Shown here: piece after piece, positions 5,103-11,751 of the stretch | Position numbering within the stretch: the first letter of the stretch is position 1 | Layout of the letters: each line of letters opens with the position of its first letter | Assembly: GCA_028817775.1 (NCBI GenBank) | Contig: JAPPOW010000077.1 | Location: 1-12,919 of the forward strand | Direction of reading: 5' to 3' | Origin: Candidatus Melainabacteria bacterium | GTDB taxonomy: Bacteria; Cyanobacteriota; Vampirovibrionia; LMEP-6097 | Length of the DNA stretch: 12,919 bases | The notes under the pieces: model-generated | Seen by the model: only the letters and a program-made list of their open reading frames with translations | Databases searched by the model: none | What the model was told of the DNA's origin: nothing | Position numbers and translations under genes: made by a program

Positions 5103-6575
5103 TTAACAATACTTACAGATTCGTACTGGAAAGATTTTCCCTGGATTACTAATCATTTTAGGATCAAAAACCTTGCGTAATTTGAGCATAGTCTCCATAT
5201 CCTCATCTGAAAATAGAAAGGGCATATAGTCACGCTTCTCAACGCCAATACCATGTTCGCCAGAAAGCACACCACCAAGTTCTATACAAAGTTTCATGAT
5301 CTCATGGCTAGCTTTATGGATTCGATCAATCACTTCTGGATCTTTATCTGGGTCATAAAGAAAATTAGGATGTAGGTTACCATCAGCAGCGTGCAAGACA
5401 CTGGCTAGTTTCAAATCATACTTAGCTGCAATTTCTTCAATCCTCTCAGTAGCTTCTGGAATTTTAGAGCGTGGTACTACAGCATCATACAAATACCAAT
5501 AAGGAGCGATCTTTCCAAAAGCAGCAACTGTACCCTTGCGAACTTTCCAAAGAAACTTACGCTCCTCAGGGTCCTGACTTTCTTTAAACAATAATGGTTT
5601 GAACTCACGTTCAATCAGTTCTCTGATTGCTTTAGCTTCAAGTAAGATTTCATCATTATCACCATCAAGCTCTAACAAAAGTACAGCTTTACTTTCTGTT
5701 GGAATCCCTAAATCAAAACTTTTACAGACAGCTTCAAGTGCACCCTCATCAATCATCTCAAGGGCTGTGGGCTTGAAGCCCTCACGAATGACAGCAGAAA
5801 CTAATTGAGCAGCTTCAATTGCTGAGCCAAATGCAATTTGCATTGTTAAAAATGATTCAGGGATTTTTTGCAGCTGCACTAGAGCTTTGGTGGCAATGCC
5901 GAGTGTACCTTCGCTACCAGTAAACAAACGAGAGAAATCAATTTGCGAGCGCCGAGCTTGATAAATCTTTTCTGCTTTTTGATTTAAATCAAAAGCTTTA
6001 CAAGCTTGCTCGTTAATTTCACCAAAGTAAACTATCTCTCCATCCGGCATCACCAGTTCAAGCCCAAGAATTTGATCTGAACTAACTCCATGTTTGTAAC
6101 AATGAATGCCACCGGCGTTCTCAGCGATATTGCCGCCAATAGTGCATGAATCCTGGGAGCTAGGGTCTGGTGAGAAATGTAAGCCACTTGATTTGACCAG
6201 CTCACTCAGTGCTGAATTAACTAAACCAGTTTCAATTAATGCCATACGGTTATCAAAATCAGAGGCAATTAATTTATTCATGCCAGCCGTAGAAATGATG
6301 ACAGTATTCTCATCGCCAATAGCACCGCCACTGAGCCCGGTGCCAGCACCACGCGCAAGAAAATTTAACTTGGGATAGTTATTAATTAGTTTGACTATGC
6401 GTGATACATCTTCAGTTGAGTTGGCGATAACTATCAAAGCTGCTTTTTGTTTGAATAAAGAAGTAGCGTCGGTGTCATAGAGATAGCGATCTGTATCACT
6501 ATCCAGGATTTGATCTGCACTCAGTATTTTGGACAGATCACTAATTAAATTGCTGATAGTTTGCTTATGTGACAC
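5103..6575 (-). CDS. glcD: FAD-linked oxidase, GlcD-like (glycolate/D-lactate oxidase family)
   Basis: 490-aa flavoprotein of the PCMH-type FAD family that oxidises 2-hydroxy acids such as glycolate or D-lactate. The N-terminal FAD domain shows LARGAGTGLSGGA (73-85), CTIGGNIAENAGGIHCYKHG (144-163) and LFTGSEGTLGI (217-227). The C-terminal domain shows LHAADGNLHPNF (394-405), SGEHGIGVEKRDYM (438-451) and the family ending FDPKMISNPGKIFP (470-483). An unusual CKYC forms the extreme C-terminus. No glcE or glcF lies beside it; the neighbour downstream on the same strand is a ferredoxin. It starts at GTG 6575 with no Shine-Dalgarno; TATAAT on the minus strand (6587-6592) is 11 nt upstream. The family is clear, but glycolate versus D-lactate cannot be settled from sequence. 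Confidence 0.9.
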   Translation of the reverse strand: MSHKQTISNLISDLSKILSADQILDSDTDRYLYDTDATSLFKQKAALIVIANSTEDVSRIVKLINNYPKLNFLARGAGTGLSGGAIGDENTVIISTAGMNKLIASDFDNRMALIETGLVNSALSELVKSSGLHFSPDPSSQDSCTIGGNIAENAGGIHCYKHGVSSDQILGLELVMPDGEIVYFGEINEQACKAFDLNQKAEKIYQARRSQIDFSRLFTGSEGTLGIATKALVQLQKIPESFLTMQIAFGSAIEAAQLVSAVIREGFKPTALEMIDEGALEAVCKSFDLGIPTESKAVLLLELDGDNDEILLEAKAIRELIEREFKPLLFKESQDPEERKFLWKVRKGTVAAFGKIAPYWYLYDAVVPRSKIPEATERIEEIAAKYDLKLASVLHAADGNLHPNFLYDPDKDPEVIDRIHKASHEIMKLCIELGGVLSGEHGIGVEKRDYMPFLFSDEDMETMLKLRKVFDPKMISNPGKIFPVRICKYC

Positions 6576-6586
6576 GCTTCTGTTAT

Positions 6587-6592
6587 ATTATA
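6587..6592 (-). promoter_or_regulatory. -10 hexamer of glcD, near start codon
   Basis: Perfect TATAAT on the minus strand, 11 nt before GTG 6575, in the 30-bp gap to the divergent gene at 6606. There is no Shine-Dalgarno, so the mRNA would have a leader of only a few nucleotides. No convincing -35 is seen, and the gap is AT-rich, so a chance match is possible. Confidence 0.45.
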
Positions 6593-6605
6593 TATTTAAT
6601 TTATT

Positions 6606-7199
6606 ATGCTTAGTTCTGCTGCAGCTCTTAGAAATATCGCTTATCAATTCCCTCAGCGAGAGGAGCTGGTTGGCTCTGTGCCTCGTTTTGAAATGGACGA
6701 CCTTGATCCTGCTATTAGTCCAGCCTTTGATGATATTAATGACAATTTATTACCTGAGCTAATTGGCTTTATTAATGAACTTATTACTGCTGAACGAGCT
6801 GGTGTGCAGAGTGGCAATTTGGTAATTGATAATCATGCTTATCAAGTTACAATGCGACCAGTTGAAACCGGAGATCAGAGTGATAATGCCAGATTGGTTT
6901 TGATGGCACATGATAGAGATGATGCAAAGCCAAGTAAGTTGGCTTTTGATTGTAGGCTTGAAAGAGCAGCAGATGGTACTATCACTGGCTGGCACCCGCA
7001 AGTCACAGAAGCTTGTTTTACTGGAGCTGATAAATCTCGTACTCGTTACTATCAAGAAGGCGCTCTATCATCAGATCCTGCAGATAAGTGGTGGCTCGAC
7101 CAGCAGCCAGTCTTCGCTGATACCTCAAAGGCTAGAGTTCGTTTTGATAGTTACGCAGATCACTCAAATAGTCCGGGTTTGATTTTTGCGGTGGCTTAA
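6606..7199 (+). CDS. Hypothetical protein, 197 aa, unrecognised
   Basis: I do not recognise this protein. It is acidic in its first half (EMDDLDPAISPAFDDINDN), with no signal peptide and no membrane segment, so it is probably cytoplasmic. The middle and C-terminus look like a small beta-rich domain: NLVIDNHAYQVTMRPV, ARLVLMAHDRDD and KARVRFDSYADHSNSPGLIFAVA, with WHPQVTEACFTG and DKWWLDQQPVF between. Codon use and base composition resemble the neighbouring genes, so it is likely a real, possibly lineage-specific gene. It starts 30 bp from the divergent glcD; TATATT lies 9 nt before ATG with no Shine-Dalgarno. Its 3' end overlaps the convergent aminotransferase gene by 4 bp. Confidence 0.7.
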   Translation: MLSSAAALRNIAYQFPQREELVGSVPRFEMDDLDPAISPAFDDINDNLLPELIGFINELITAERAGVQSGNLVIDNHAYQVTMRPVETGDQSDNARLVLMAHDRDDAKPSKLAFDCRLERAADGTITGWHPQVTEACFTGADKSRTRYYQEGALSSDPADKWWLDQQPVFADTSKARVRFDSYADHSNSPGLIFAVA

Positions 7200-8134
7200 A
7201 CTTCAACTAAACAATTACTGTATTTAGCTTCTTTGCCTCTAACAATATTGTTATAGAGTGCTTGTAGTTTAGCTGTAATAGGACCTGCTTTGCTGTCACC
7301 CAATTGGTAGTGATCGATAGAACCAATCGGTACTATCTGAGCACCAGTACCACAGAAAAATGCTTCATCAGCTACATAAAGTTCACTACGATAAATAGCA
7401 CGGCTTTCAAACTCTAGTCCCAACTCGTCGGCAGCAAGCTTAGCAATAAAGCTACGAGTGATACCTTCAAGAATATTGTCAGCAACTCTAGAGGTGATTA
7501 ATTTACCATCACGGATGATGTATAAATTCATAGCTGAACCTTCAGCAACATAGCCTGCTTCAGTTAGATAGATAGCTTCATCATAACCAGATAGCTGAGC
7601 GTTGGCTTTAGATAGTGCAGTGTTAACATAGCTACCATTGATTTTGGCGCGTGGCGGAATGGCGTTATCGGAAATTCTTCTCCAGCTAGAAACTTCTACT
7701 GAGACTCCCTTTGAGGTATCGAGGTAATCACCAAGATCAATTGAAGTTACTACAAAACTATCTTCATCAGCATCACCAATCACACTTGGTCCGATACGCT
7801 CGCAAGCTTTGAACCAGCTTGGTCTGATATAGGCATCTGACTTAGGTTTATTTTTCTGCAGCAACTCAATCACGATCTTGCTCATTTCTTCAACTGTGTA
7901 ATAGGGCTGAAGCCTGAGGATTTTGCAGCTTTGTAACAAGCGAGCAAGATGCTCTTCGAGATGCAAAACAAATAATTTATCCTGTTCTTTGTTGTAGTAA
8001 GCACGAATTCCTTCAAATACCGCAGTACCATACATGAATGCATGTGTCATGACAGAGATTTTGGCATCCTCATATTTGAGAAATTCCTTACCAAGAAAGG
8101 CGTATGGGTGGATTGTGATTGGTACTGTAGCCAT
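7196..8134 (-). CDS. ilvE: Branched-chain amino-acid aminotransferase (PLP fold type IV)
   Basis: Transfers the amino group between glutamate and the 2-oxo acids of Leu, Ile and Val. Numbered from the upstream ATG 8161, the family features are FMYGTAVFEGIRAYYN (42-57), YIRPSWFKA (111-119), RAKINGSYVNTALSKANA (171-188, with Lys173 as the expected PLP Schiff-base lysine), GYDEAIYLTEAGYVAEGSAMNLY (192-214), NILEGITR (229-236) and FFCGTGAQIVPIGSID (268-283). I take ATG 8134 as the start, giving 312 aa. The upstream ATG 8161 would leave 1 bp between it and the divergent gene at 8163 and adds a non-conserved MLYYRPNIP. Neither start has a Shine-Dalgarno. D-amino-acid aminotransferase and aminodeoxychorismate lyase share the fold, but the motifs favour IlvE. 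Confidence 0.92.
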   Translation of the reverse strand: MATVPITIHPYAFLGKEFLKYEDAKISVMTHAFMYGTAVFEGIRAYYNKEQDKLFVLHLEEHLARLLQSCKILRLQPYYTVEEMSKIVIELLQKNKPKSDAYIRPSWFKACERIGPSVIGDADEDSFVVTSIDLGDYLDTSKGVSVEVSSWRRISDNAIPPRAKINGSYVNTALSKANAQLSGYDEAIYLTEAGYVAEGSAMNLYIIRDGKLITSRVADNILEGITRSFIAKLAADELGLEFESRAIYRSELYVADEAFFCGTGAQIVPIGSIDHYQLGDSKAGPITAKLQALYNNIVRGKEAKYSNCLVEV

Positions 8135-8148
8135 AGGAATATTAGGTC

Positions 8149-8154
8149 TATAAT
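8149..8154 (+). promoter_or_regulatory. -10 hexamer of the membrane-protein gene at 8163
   Basis: Perfect TATAAT, 8 nt before ATG 8163, with no Shine-Dalgarno in between. Transcription would start at or next to the start codon. Confidence 0.5.
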
Positions 8155-8162
8155 ATAGCATT

Positions 8163-8522
8163 ATGAAACAGAAGACGGTGTATTTACTTTATGGTCTGGC
8201 TCTAATGATTTTGGGTTTGATTGGTTTTTACTTAACTCATTCCAAAACAGCTCTTTATAGTAGCTTACCTGCTGCGGTAATCATTATTGCCCTTAGTTTT
8301 TTTACTGGCAACACTGCTGTTTTGCTAATTACCCGTGTTGTGAATTTAGCTTTGATTGGAGCCTTTGCTTGGAGAGCAAATATCGCAATTTCAGCCATAT
8401 CAAATGGTGGAGAATATGCTCTGACTAAAGGGATTTTGATTCCCCTGATGGCACTAGTGAGTGTTGGCGCACTTGCTATAAGTCTGCTTGCTCCTAAGTA
8501 TCCTGAAGATCTGTCATCCTGA
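8163..8522 (+). CDS. Small membrane protein with about four TM segments, possibly TMEM14-like
   Basis: 119-aa, strongly hydrophobic. Segments at about residues 7-27, 33-50, 53-75 and 88-110 are long enough to span the membrane. The pattern GLIGFYLTHSKTALYSSL recalls TMEM14/UPF0136-type proteins ('GlxGY...gS..SL'), but the match is weak and function is unknown. The last codons and the TGA stop (8520-8522) lie inside the palindromic repeat 8513-8622, so the end of the protein (LSS) is supplied by the repeat and the original C-terminus may have differed. It is convergent with the thioredoxin-family gene. Confidence 0.72.
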   Translation: MKQKTVYLLYGLALMILGLIGFYLTHSKTALYSSLPAAVIIIALSFFTGNTAVLLITRVVNLALIGAFAWRANIAISAISNGGEYALTKGILIPLMALVSVGALAISLLAPKYPEDLSS

Positions 8523-8622
8523 GGAGTCGCGTCGAAGCGAAGCGAAGACGGACGACGTCAGGACCTCCCTAACTTTGCGTAACGGCAATGGGATCCTGAC
8601 GCCCTAAAGGGCTCAGGATGAC
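8513..8622. repeat. REP-like palindrome, GTCATCCTGAG family (copy 2)
   Basis: Perfect 11-bp terminal inverted repeats (GTCATCCTGAG at 8513-8523, CTCAGGATGAC at 8612-8622) with a second inner pair (GTCAGGA / TCCTGAC). It holds the stop codon of the gene at 8163 and ends one base before the stop of the convergent gene at 8624. It may act as a two-way transcription barrier. Confidence 0.85.
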
Positions 8623-8623
8623 A

Positions 8624-9184
8624 TTAGGATCTCCATTTGATTGAACAACCAGCAGAAGGTTTATCCTCAAAACTAATTTTGTCACTAGTCTTGAGATCAT
8701 TGAGTGCGCGCTCTAGATCTTCAAAGCAAGCGTGATAGCAGAGTCTATAAGTTGGCTCCTGTGAGATTGCCACGTCGCCCTCGGCTTCTCGCAATGATGA
8801 TTTTTTAAATACAAAAATATCAGGAGTGCAGACAGCACCAAAAGCTCGCGCAACTTCTTGCTCTTCATCAAATAAATAAGGAAACTCAAATCCATACTTG
8901 GCTGCAAACTTAGCCATATTCTCAGGACTGTCTTCTTCACGGTAATCTGGGTCGTTAGCTGAGATAGCAATCCAATCAACAAAATCCTGAGTCTTAGAAG
9001 CAAGCGCTGAGAAATCTTCTGCGATACGCACTACATAGGGACAATGATTGCAAATGAAAGCTACTACTGTTATATCCTTCTCTAGGTCAGCGTTTGAGAA
9101 ATTACGATCACTGCTTGTATCCGGCAAATCAAAGTTTTGGATTGCTTTGCCGTATTCTAATTCACTTGATTCGAGTAATACCAT
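8624..9184 (-). CDS. Thioredoxin-family (AhpC/TSA-like) protein with in-frame repeat insertion
   Basis: 186-aa thioredoxin-fold protein without a signal peptide, so probably a cytoplasmic thiol oxidoreductase. The redox centre is VAFICNHCPYV (residues 41-51), a CxxC motif with C45 and C48, typical of a family common in Cyanobacteria and Bacteroidetes. DSPENMAKFAAKYGFEFPYLFDEEQEVARAFGAVCTPDIFVF (85-126) gives the conserved cis-Pro-type TPD, and GCSIKW (179-184) is the family ending. Between FKK (126-128) and YRLCYHACFEDLERAL lies SSLREAEGDVAISQEPT, where relatives usually go straight to a 'YRG..DDS' strand. This stretch is encoded by a palindromic-repeat fragment (8763-8800). TAAAAT (minus strand, 9194-9199) lies 9 nt before ATG. 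The Yip1-like gene is 7 bp upstream on the same strand. Confidence 0.87.
   Translation of the reverse strand: MVLLESSELEYGKAIQNFDLPDTSSDRNFSNADLEKDITVVAFICNHCPYVVRIAEDFSALASKTQDFVDWIAISANDPDYREEDSPENMAKFAAKYGFEFPYLFDEEQEVARAFGAVCTPDIFVFKKSSLREAEGDVAISQEPTYRLCYHACFEDLERALNDLKTSDKISFEDKPSAGCSIKWRS
8763..8800 (-). repeat. REP-like fragment inside the thioredoxin-family gene (GTCATTGCGAG family)
   Basis: On the minus strand it reads TCATTGCGAGAAGC...GCGACGTGGCAATC, matching the left part of the element at 12662-12695 over TCATTGCGAG, AGC, GCGACG and GCAATC in the same order. It encodes the extra residues ~129-141 of the thioredoxin-family protein. Confidence 0.7.
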
Positions 9185-9191
9185 GACAAAT

Positions 9192-9710
9192 CTATTTTAG
9201 CATTTGGATTATGTCGGCTATGAGACCAAGAGCAAACTTGAATACCAATAGAGCTACCGCAAGTGGCGGCAATAGAAAGATCAAACTTGCTTTGAGCTTA
9301 GAAATTTGGCAGAGCTCAGCAATAGCAATGATATTAAGACTGAAGGTCCAAATCAAAATCCCCAGTTGAGCGAGTGAACCAAGCACAAAATTAAAATTAC
9401 TAAGTATGCTAGCTGGTGCAAAGAAAATCAACGGCAGGTGAGCAAAGGCTAGCAGTGCTAAAAATCTAGGATAAGCTGAGGCTTCAAGTTTGAAGATATA
9501 GGCAAGCAGAAAAATTAGACTAGTAGCTATCAGCCACGAGCTTGAATAAGCCAGAACACCAGGGATACTTGGCTCTTGATAAATAAGTGAGATAAAGATG
9601 ATTAAGCCCAAGCCTTGTAATAGCAGGCCTGAGCTATAATTGCTGCTTAGGTCACGGAAAGATTCCTGAGGTCTAAAAAGTACTGAATAAGTATTATGCA
9701 AAAAGCTCAC
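9192..9710 (-). CDS. Yip1-family-like integral membrane protein
   Basis: 172-aa polytopic protein. The N-terminus SFLHNTYSVLFRPQESFRDL fits the usual opening of bacterial Yip1-domain proteins ('..P..aF..i' before the first membrane segment). About five hydrophobic segments follow (roughly 27-45, 53-71, 82-105, 110-130 and 138-168), with LLAFAHLPLIFFAP in the middle as in that family. The cellular role is unknown. It starts at GTG 9710 and its 5' end overlaps the divergent coaX by 15 bp. TATAAT (minus strand, 9717-9722) lies 6 nt before GTG, so a leaderless mRNA is likely. It ends 7 bp before the thioredoxin-family gene. Confidence 0.7.
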   Translation of the reverse strand: MSFLHNTYSVLFRPQESFRDLSSNYSSGLLLQGLGLIIFISLIYQEPSIPGVLAYSSSWLIATSLIFLLAYIFKLEASAYPRFLALLAFAHLPLIFFAPASILSNFNFVLGSLAQLGILIWTFSLNIIAIAELCQISKLKASLIFLLPPLAVALLVFKFALGLIADIIQMLK

Positions 9711-10388
9711 AGATTAATTATAGACATTGGTAACACTAGAGTGAAGTACTATGCTGATAAACTTTTTTCTTCTGTTGATGAGCTGCCGCAAAATCAAAGC
9801 TATAAGGTCAATATCATTGCCTCTAGTGAGCCTGATGAAGTTATTAAGGAGCTTGAAGCTAAACTGAAGATAGAAAATCTAGAGATTTTTGATCCTCAGC
9901 AGCAAGATTATTTAACTGGAGTTTATCCAGGATTAGGAGCAGATAGAGTAGCTAAATTAATTGGAGCATTAGAAAAATTCCCTGGCTCTGATGTGATTGT
10001 GGTTGATTTTGGTACTGCTACTAATATGAGTGTTGCTAGTAAAGATAGAAAATTTCTTGGTGGTTTTATTAGTTTAGGTCTGCAGGCAAGCCTGCAGGCA
10101 CTTGGTAAAAATTGCCAGGCACTGGATGATTTATCTGATGAGCAACCACTTGCTTTGGATTTGGCGCAGTCGACTCAAGATGCAATTTTAGCTGGCACCT
10201 ATAGCGGGCACTTAGCTATGGTGGATGAGTGGCTGGAAGCTGCTCAGGGATTATGTTCTAATGACGTAGTTAAAATTTGCATTGGCGGGGACGCTAAATA
10301 CTTTGCAAACTTGTTTGACCATATAGTTGAAGACAATGAACTTTTGTTTGCTGCAATGACCGCTTTAAACGAGCCTAGTCTTGCCTAG
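9696..10388 (+). CDS. coaX: Type III pantothenate kinase CoaX
   Basis: Phosphorylates pantothenate, the first step of coenzyme A synthesis; member of the ASKHA superfamily. Visible motifs are LIIDIGNTRVKYY (residues 7-19, phosphate-1 type loop), GLGADRVAKLIGA (84-96, family GADR), VVDFGTATNMSV (phosphate-2, usual DxGTAxT), GGFISLGLQASLQAL (the GG.I.PG..xS..aL element with Leu for Pro), and ICIGGDAKYF near the end. 230 aa is slightly short of the usual 240-260. ATG 9696 is the only reasonable start, because the first motif begins at residue 7. This puts its start inside the divergent Yip1-like gene. Its 3' end overlaps the convergent methyltransferase-like gene by 14 bp. Confidence 0.93.
   Translation: MQKAHRLIIDIGNTRVKYYADKLFSSVDELPQNQSYKVNIIASSEPDEVIKELEAKLKIENLEIFDPQQQDYLTGVYPGLGADRVAKLIGALEKFPGSDVIVVDFGTATNMSVASKDRKFLGGFISLGLQASLQALGKNCQALDDLSDEQPLALDLAQSTQDAILAGTYSGHLAMVDEWLEAAQGLCSNDVVKICIGGDAKYFANLFDHIVEDNELLFAAMTALNEPSLA
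9717..9722 (-). promoter_or_regulatory. -10 hexamer of the Yip1-like gene
   Basis: Perfect TATAAT on the minus strand, 6 nt before GTG 9710, inside the coaX coding sequence. A weak -35 (TTCACT) lies 17 bp further upstream. Transcription would begin at the start codon. Confidence 0.5.
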
Positions 10389-11700
10389 GCTTACGTAAAA
10401 CTAGATAGTTAGCATTATCCCCACTTGCCTGATAACTTCCATCGGCAGACCGAATCATCACCGGTTCAGATTCCACTATTTCAAACTTGGTATTAGCCAA
10501 GAGTTTTTCTAACCGAGGCATAGAGATGAAAGAAGCATAGTCACGAAACTGCGCGACTGGATGATCTTCTGCAATGACTGGGCTGATTCTAAATTCACCA
10601 CCAGGTTTAAGCAGATCATAGACAGTATTGAAAACCTTCATAACTTCATCAGCGGTTCTGGCATATTCAGGAAAGGCTGAGGAGGAGACCACTAAGCCTA
10701 GGCTGCCATTATTGACTCCCAGTTTGCTAGCATCCATTTCATCCCAGTAGAGGGCTTTGGTTTCATCATAGATAGCTTCGATATCATCGCGCATGGAAGC
10801 ATAGTCAGGGATTATCTCTTGATCTTGTCGTCTATTGGGATCCATATAAGGGGCAATAGTGATAGCAGGATTAACATTGATAAATTTACGTGGCGTAGCC
10901 CCCTTGACCTTAGCAGCTTTGGCAAGAGTAGCAAAACCTGAACCAAGATCAACTACTACTTCATTATTAATTGCAGTTAGAAACTCATCCGTAGTTTTGT
11001 ATCCAAGTTTGTTAACAGTAATGGATACTAGCTCATCAAAGTTCATGTCTCTAGCTAAGAGAGCAGATTCGGCTGATACTAAATCATTTTCTTTAGCGTA
11101 TTCCCAGGAGGTTTGCACTGGAACAAAAGAACTTATTCTGGCGCAGTCTTGCCTTGATTTTTCTTCTTTAGCTGGCTTGACTGGTAGCGCTGCCATGACT
11201 CTATTGCCTCGAGCCCAAGAACTTCCTGCAGCATTAAAACCTTTCAGGATAGCTTGTGCCATTTGTACAAAGGCTGAATATTTTGGTCCCAGAGCTTCCT
11301 GGTGAAAACACAATGAAGCACAGAGATTAACTTCTTCAGCGCTCATTGTTATTAGTGCAGTTTGTTCTTTGCCTGCAGCTACAAATTTTGCAAAGATCTC
11401 ATCCAATTGTTTTTTTAATTTATGTAATCCTTGTTTCTGTAGAACTTTGATATCAATTAGGTCTAAAGTTTTCCTTGCTTGGGCATTATCTATTCTATGA
11501 AGATTGTGTACTTCATCATAGATTCTTCTATATTCACGTTGGGTAATAGGTTCAGGTATTTGCCTGCTAAGACCATTGGTTCTATGACTTACTAGAGTCG
11601 TATCTATGACAGTTTGTAATGGCAGTCGCTTACCTGTGTCTAAGCGACCAGTTGAGTTATCGTAATTACTTAGGAAAAAGCTTTCTACAGGGTCGTCCAT
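10375..11700 (-). CDS. SAM-dependent methyltransferase-like protein, target unknown
   Basis: 441 aa from ATG 11700, or 451 from ATG 11730. An N-terminal alpha-helical region (numbered from 11730, ~60-165; EYRRIYDEVHNLHRI, KKQLDEIFAKFVAAG) is of no family I recognise. A class I methyltransferase fold follows from about 255: motif I EVVVDLGSGFATLA (257-270), SLGLVVSSSAFPEYA (343-357) in the motif IV position and LLKPGGEFRISPV (373-385) as motif V/VI. The usual GxGxG is kept as GSGFA. No substrate-specific motif is recognised. I prefer ATG 11700 because TAGAAT lies 8 nt upstream on the minus strand (11709-11714), matching the start pattern of other genes here. prmC lies upstream on the same strand, 51 bp away. 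Confidence 0.72.
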   Translation of the reverse strand: MDDPVESFFLSNYDNSTGRLDTGKRLPLQTVIDTTLVSHRTNGLSRQIPEPITQREYRRIYDEVHNLHRIDNAQARKTLDLIDIKVLQKQGLHKLKKQLDEIFAKFVAAGKEQTALITMSAEEVNLCASLCFHQEALGPKYSAFVQMAQAILKGFNAAGSSWARGNRVMAALPVKPAKEEKSRQDCARISSFVPVQTSWEYAKENDLVSAESALLARDMNFDELVSITVNKLGYKTTDEFLTAINNEVVVDLGSGFATLAKAAKVKGATPRKFINVNPAITIAPYMDPNRRQDQEIIPDYASMRDDIEAIYDETKALYWDEMDASKLGVNNGSLGLVVSSSAFPEYARTADEVMKVFNTVYDLLKPGGEFRISPVIAEDHPVAQFRDYASFISMPRLEKLLANTKFEIVESEPVMIRSADGSYQASGDNANYLVLRKPRQD

Positions 11701-11751
11701 GGCTTGCAATTCTAGCACAGATAATAGCATTCAATTTACTGGTGATTCTTC

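Noticed and set aside
10080..10097. Perfect palindrome CTGCAGGCAAGCCTGCAG inside coaX
   Set aside because: It encodes the LQASLQA stretch that fits the family motif in normal frame and has no second copy in the window; probably chance.
10859..11305. Plus-strand open frame of 148 codons opposite the methyltransferase-like gene
   Set aside because: Low-complexity, Leu/Ala/Ser-rich translation typical of a reverse-strand shadow.
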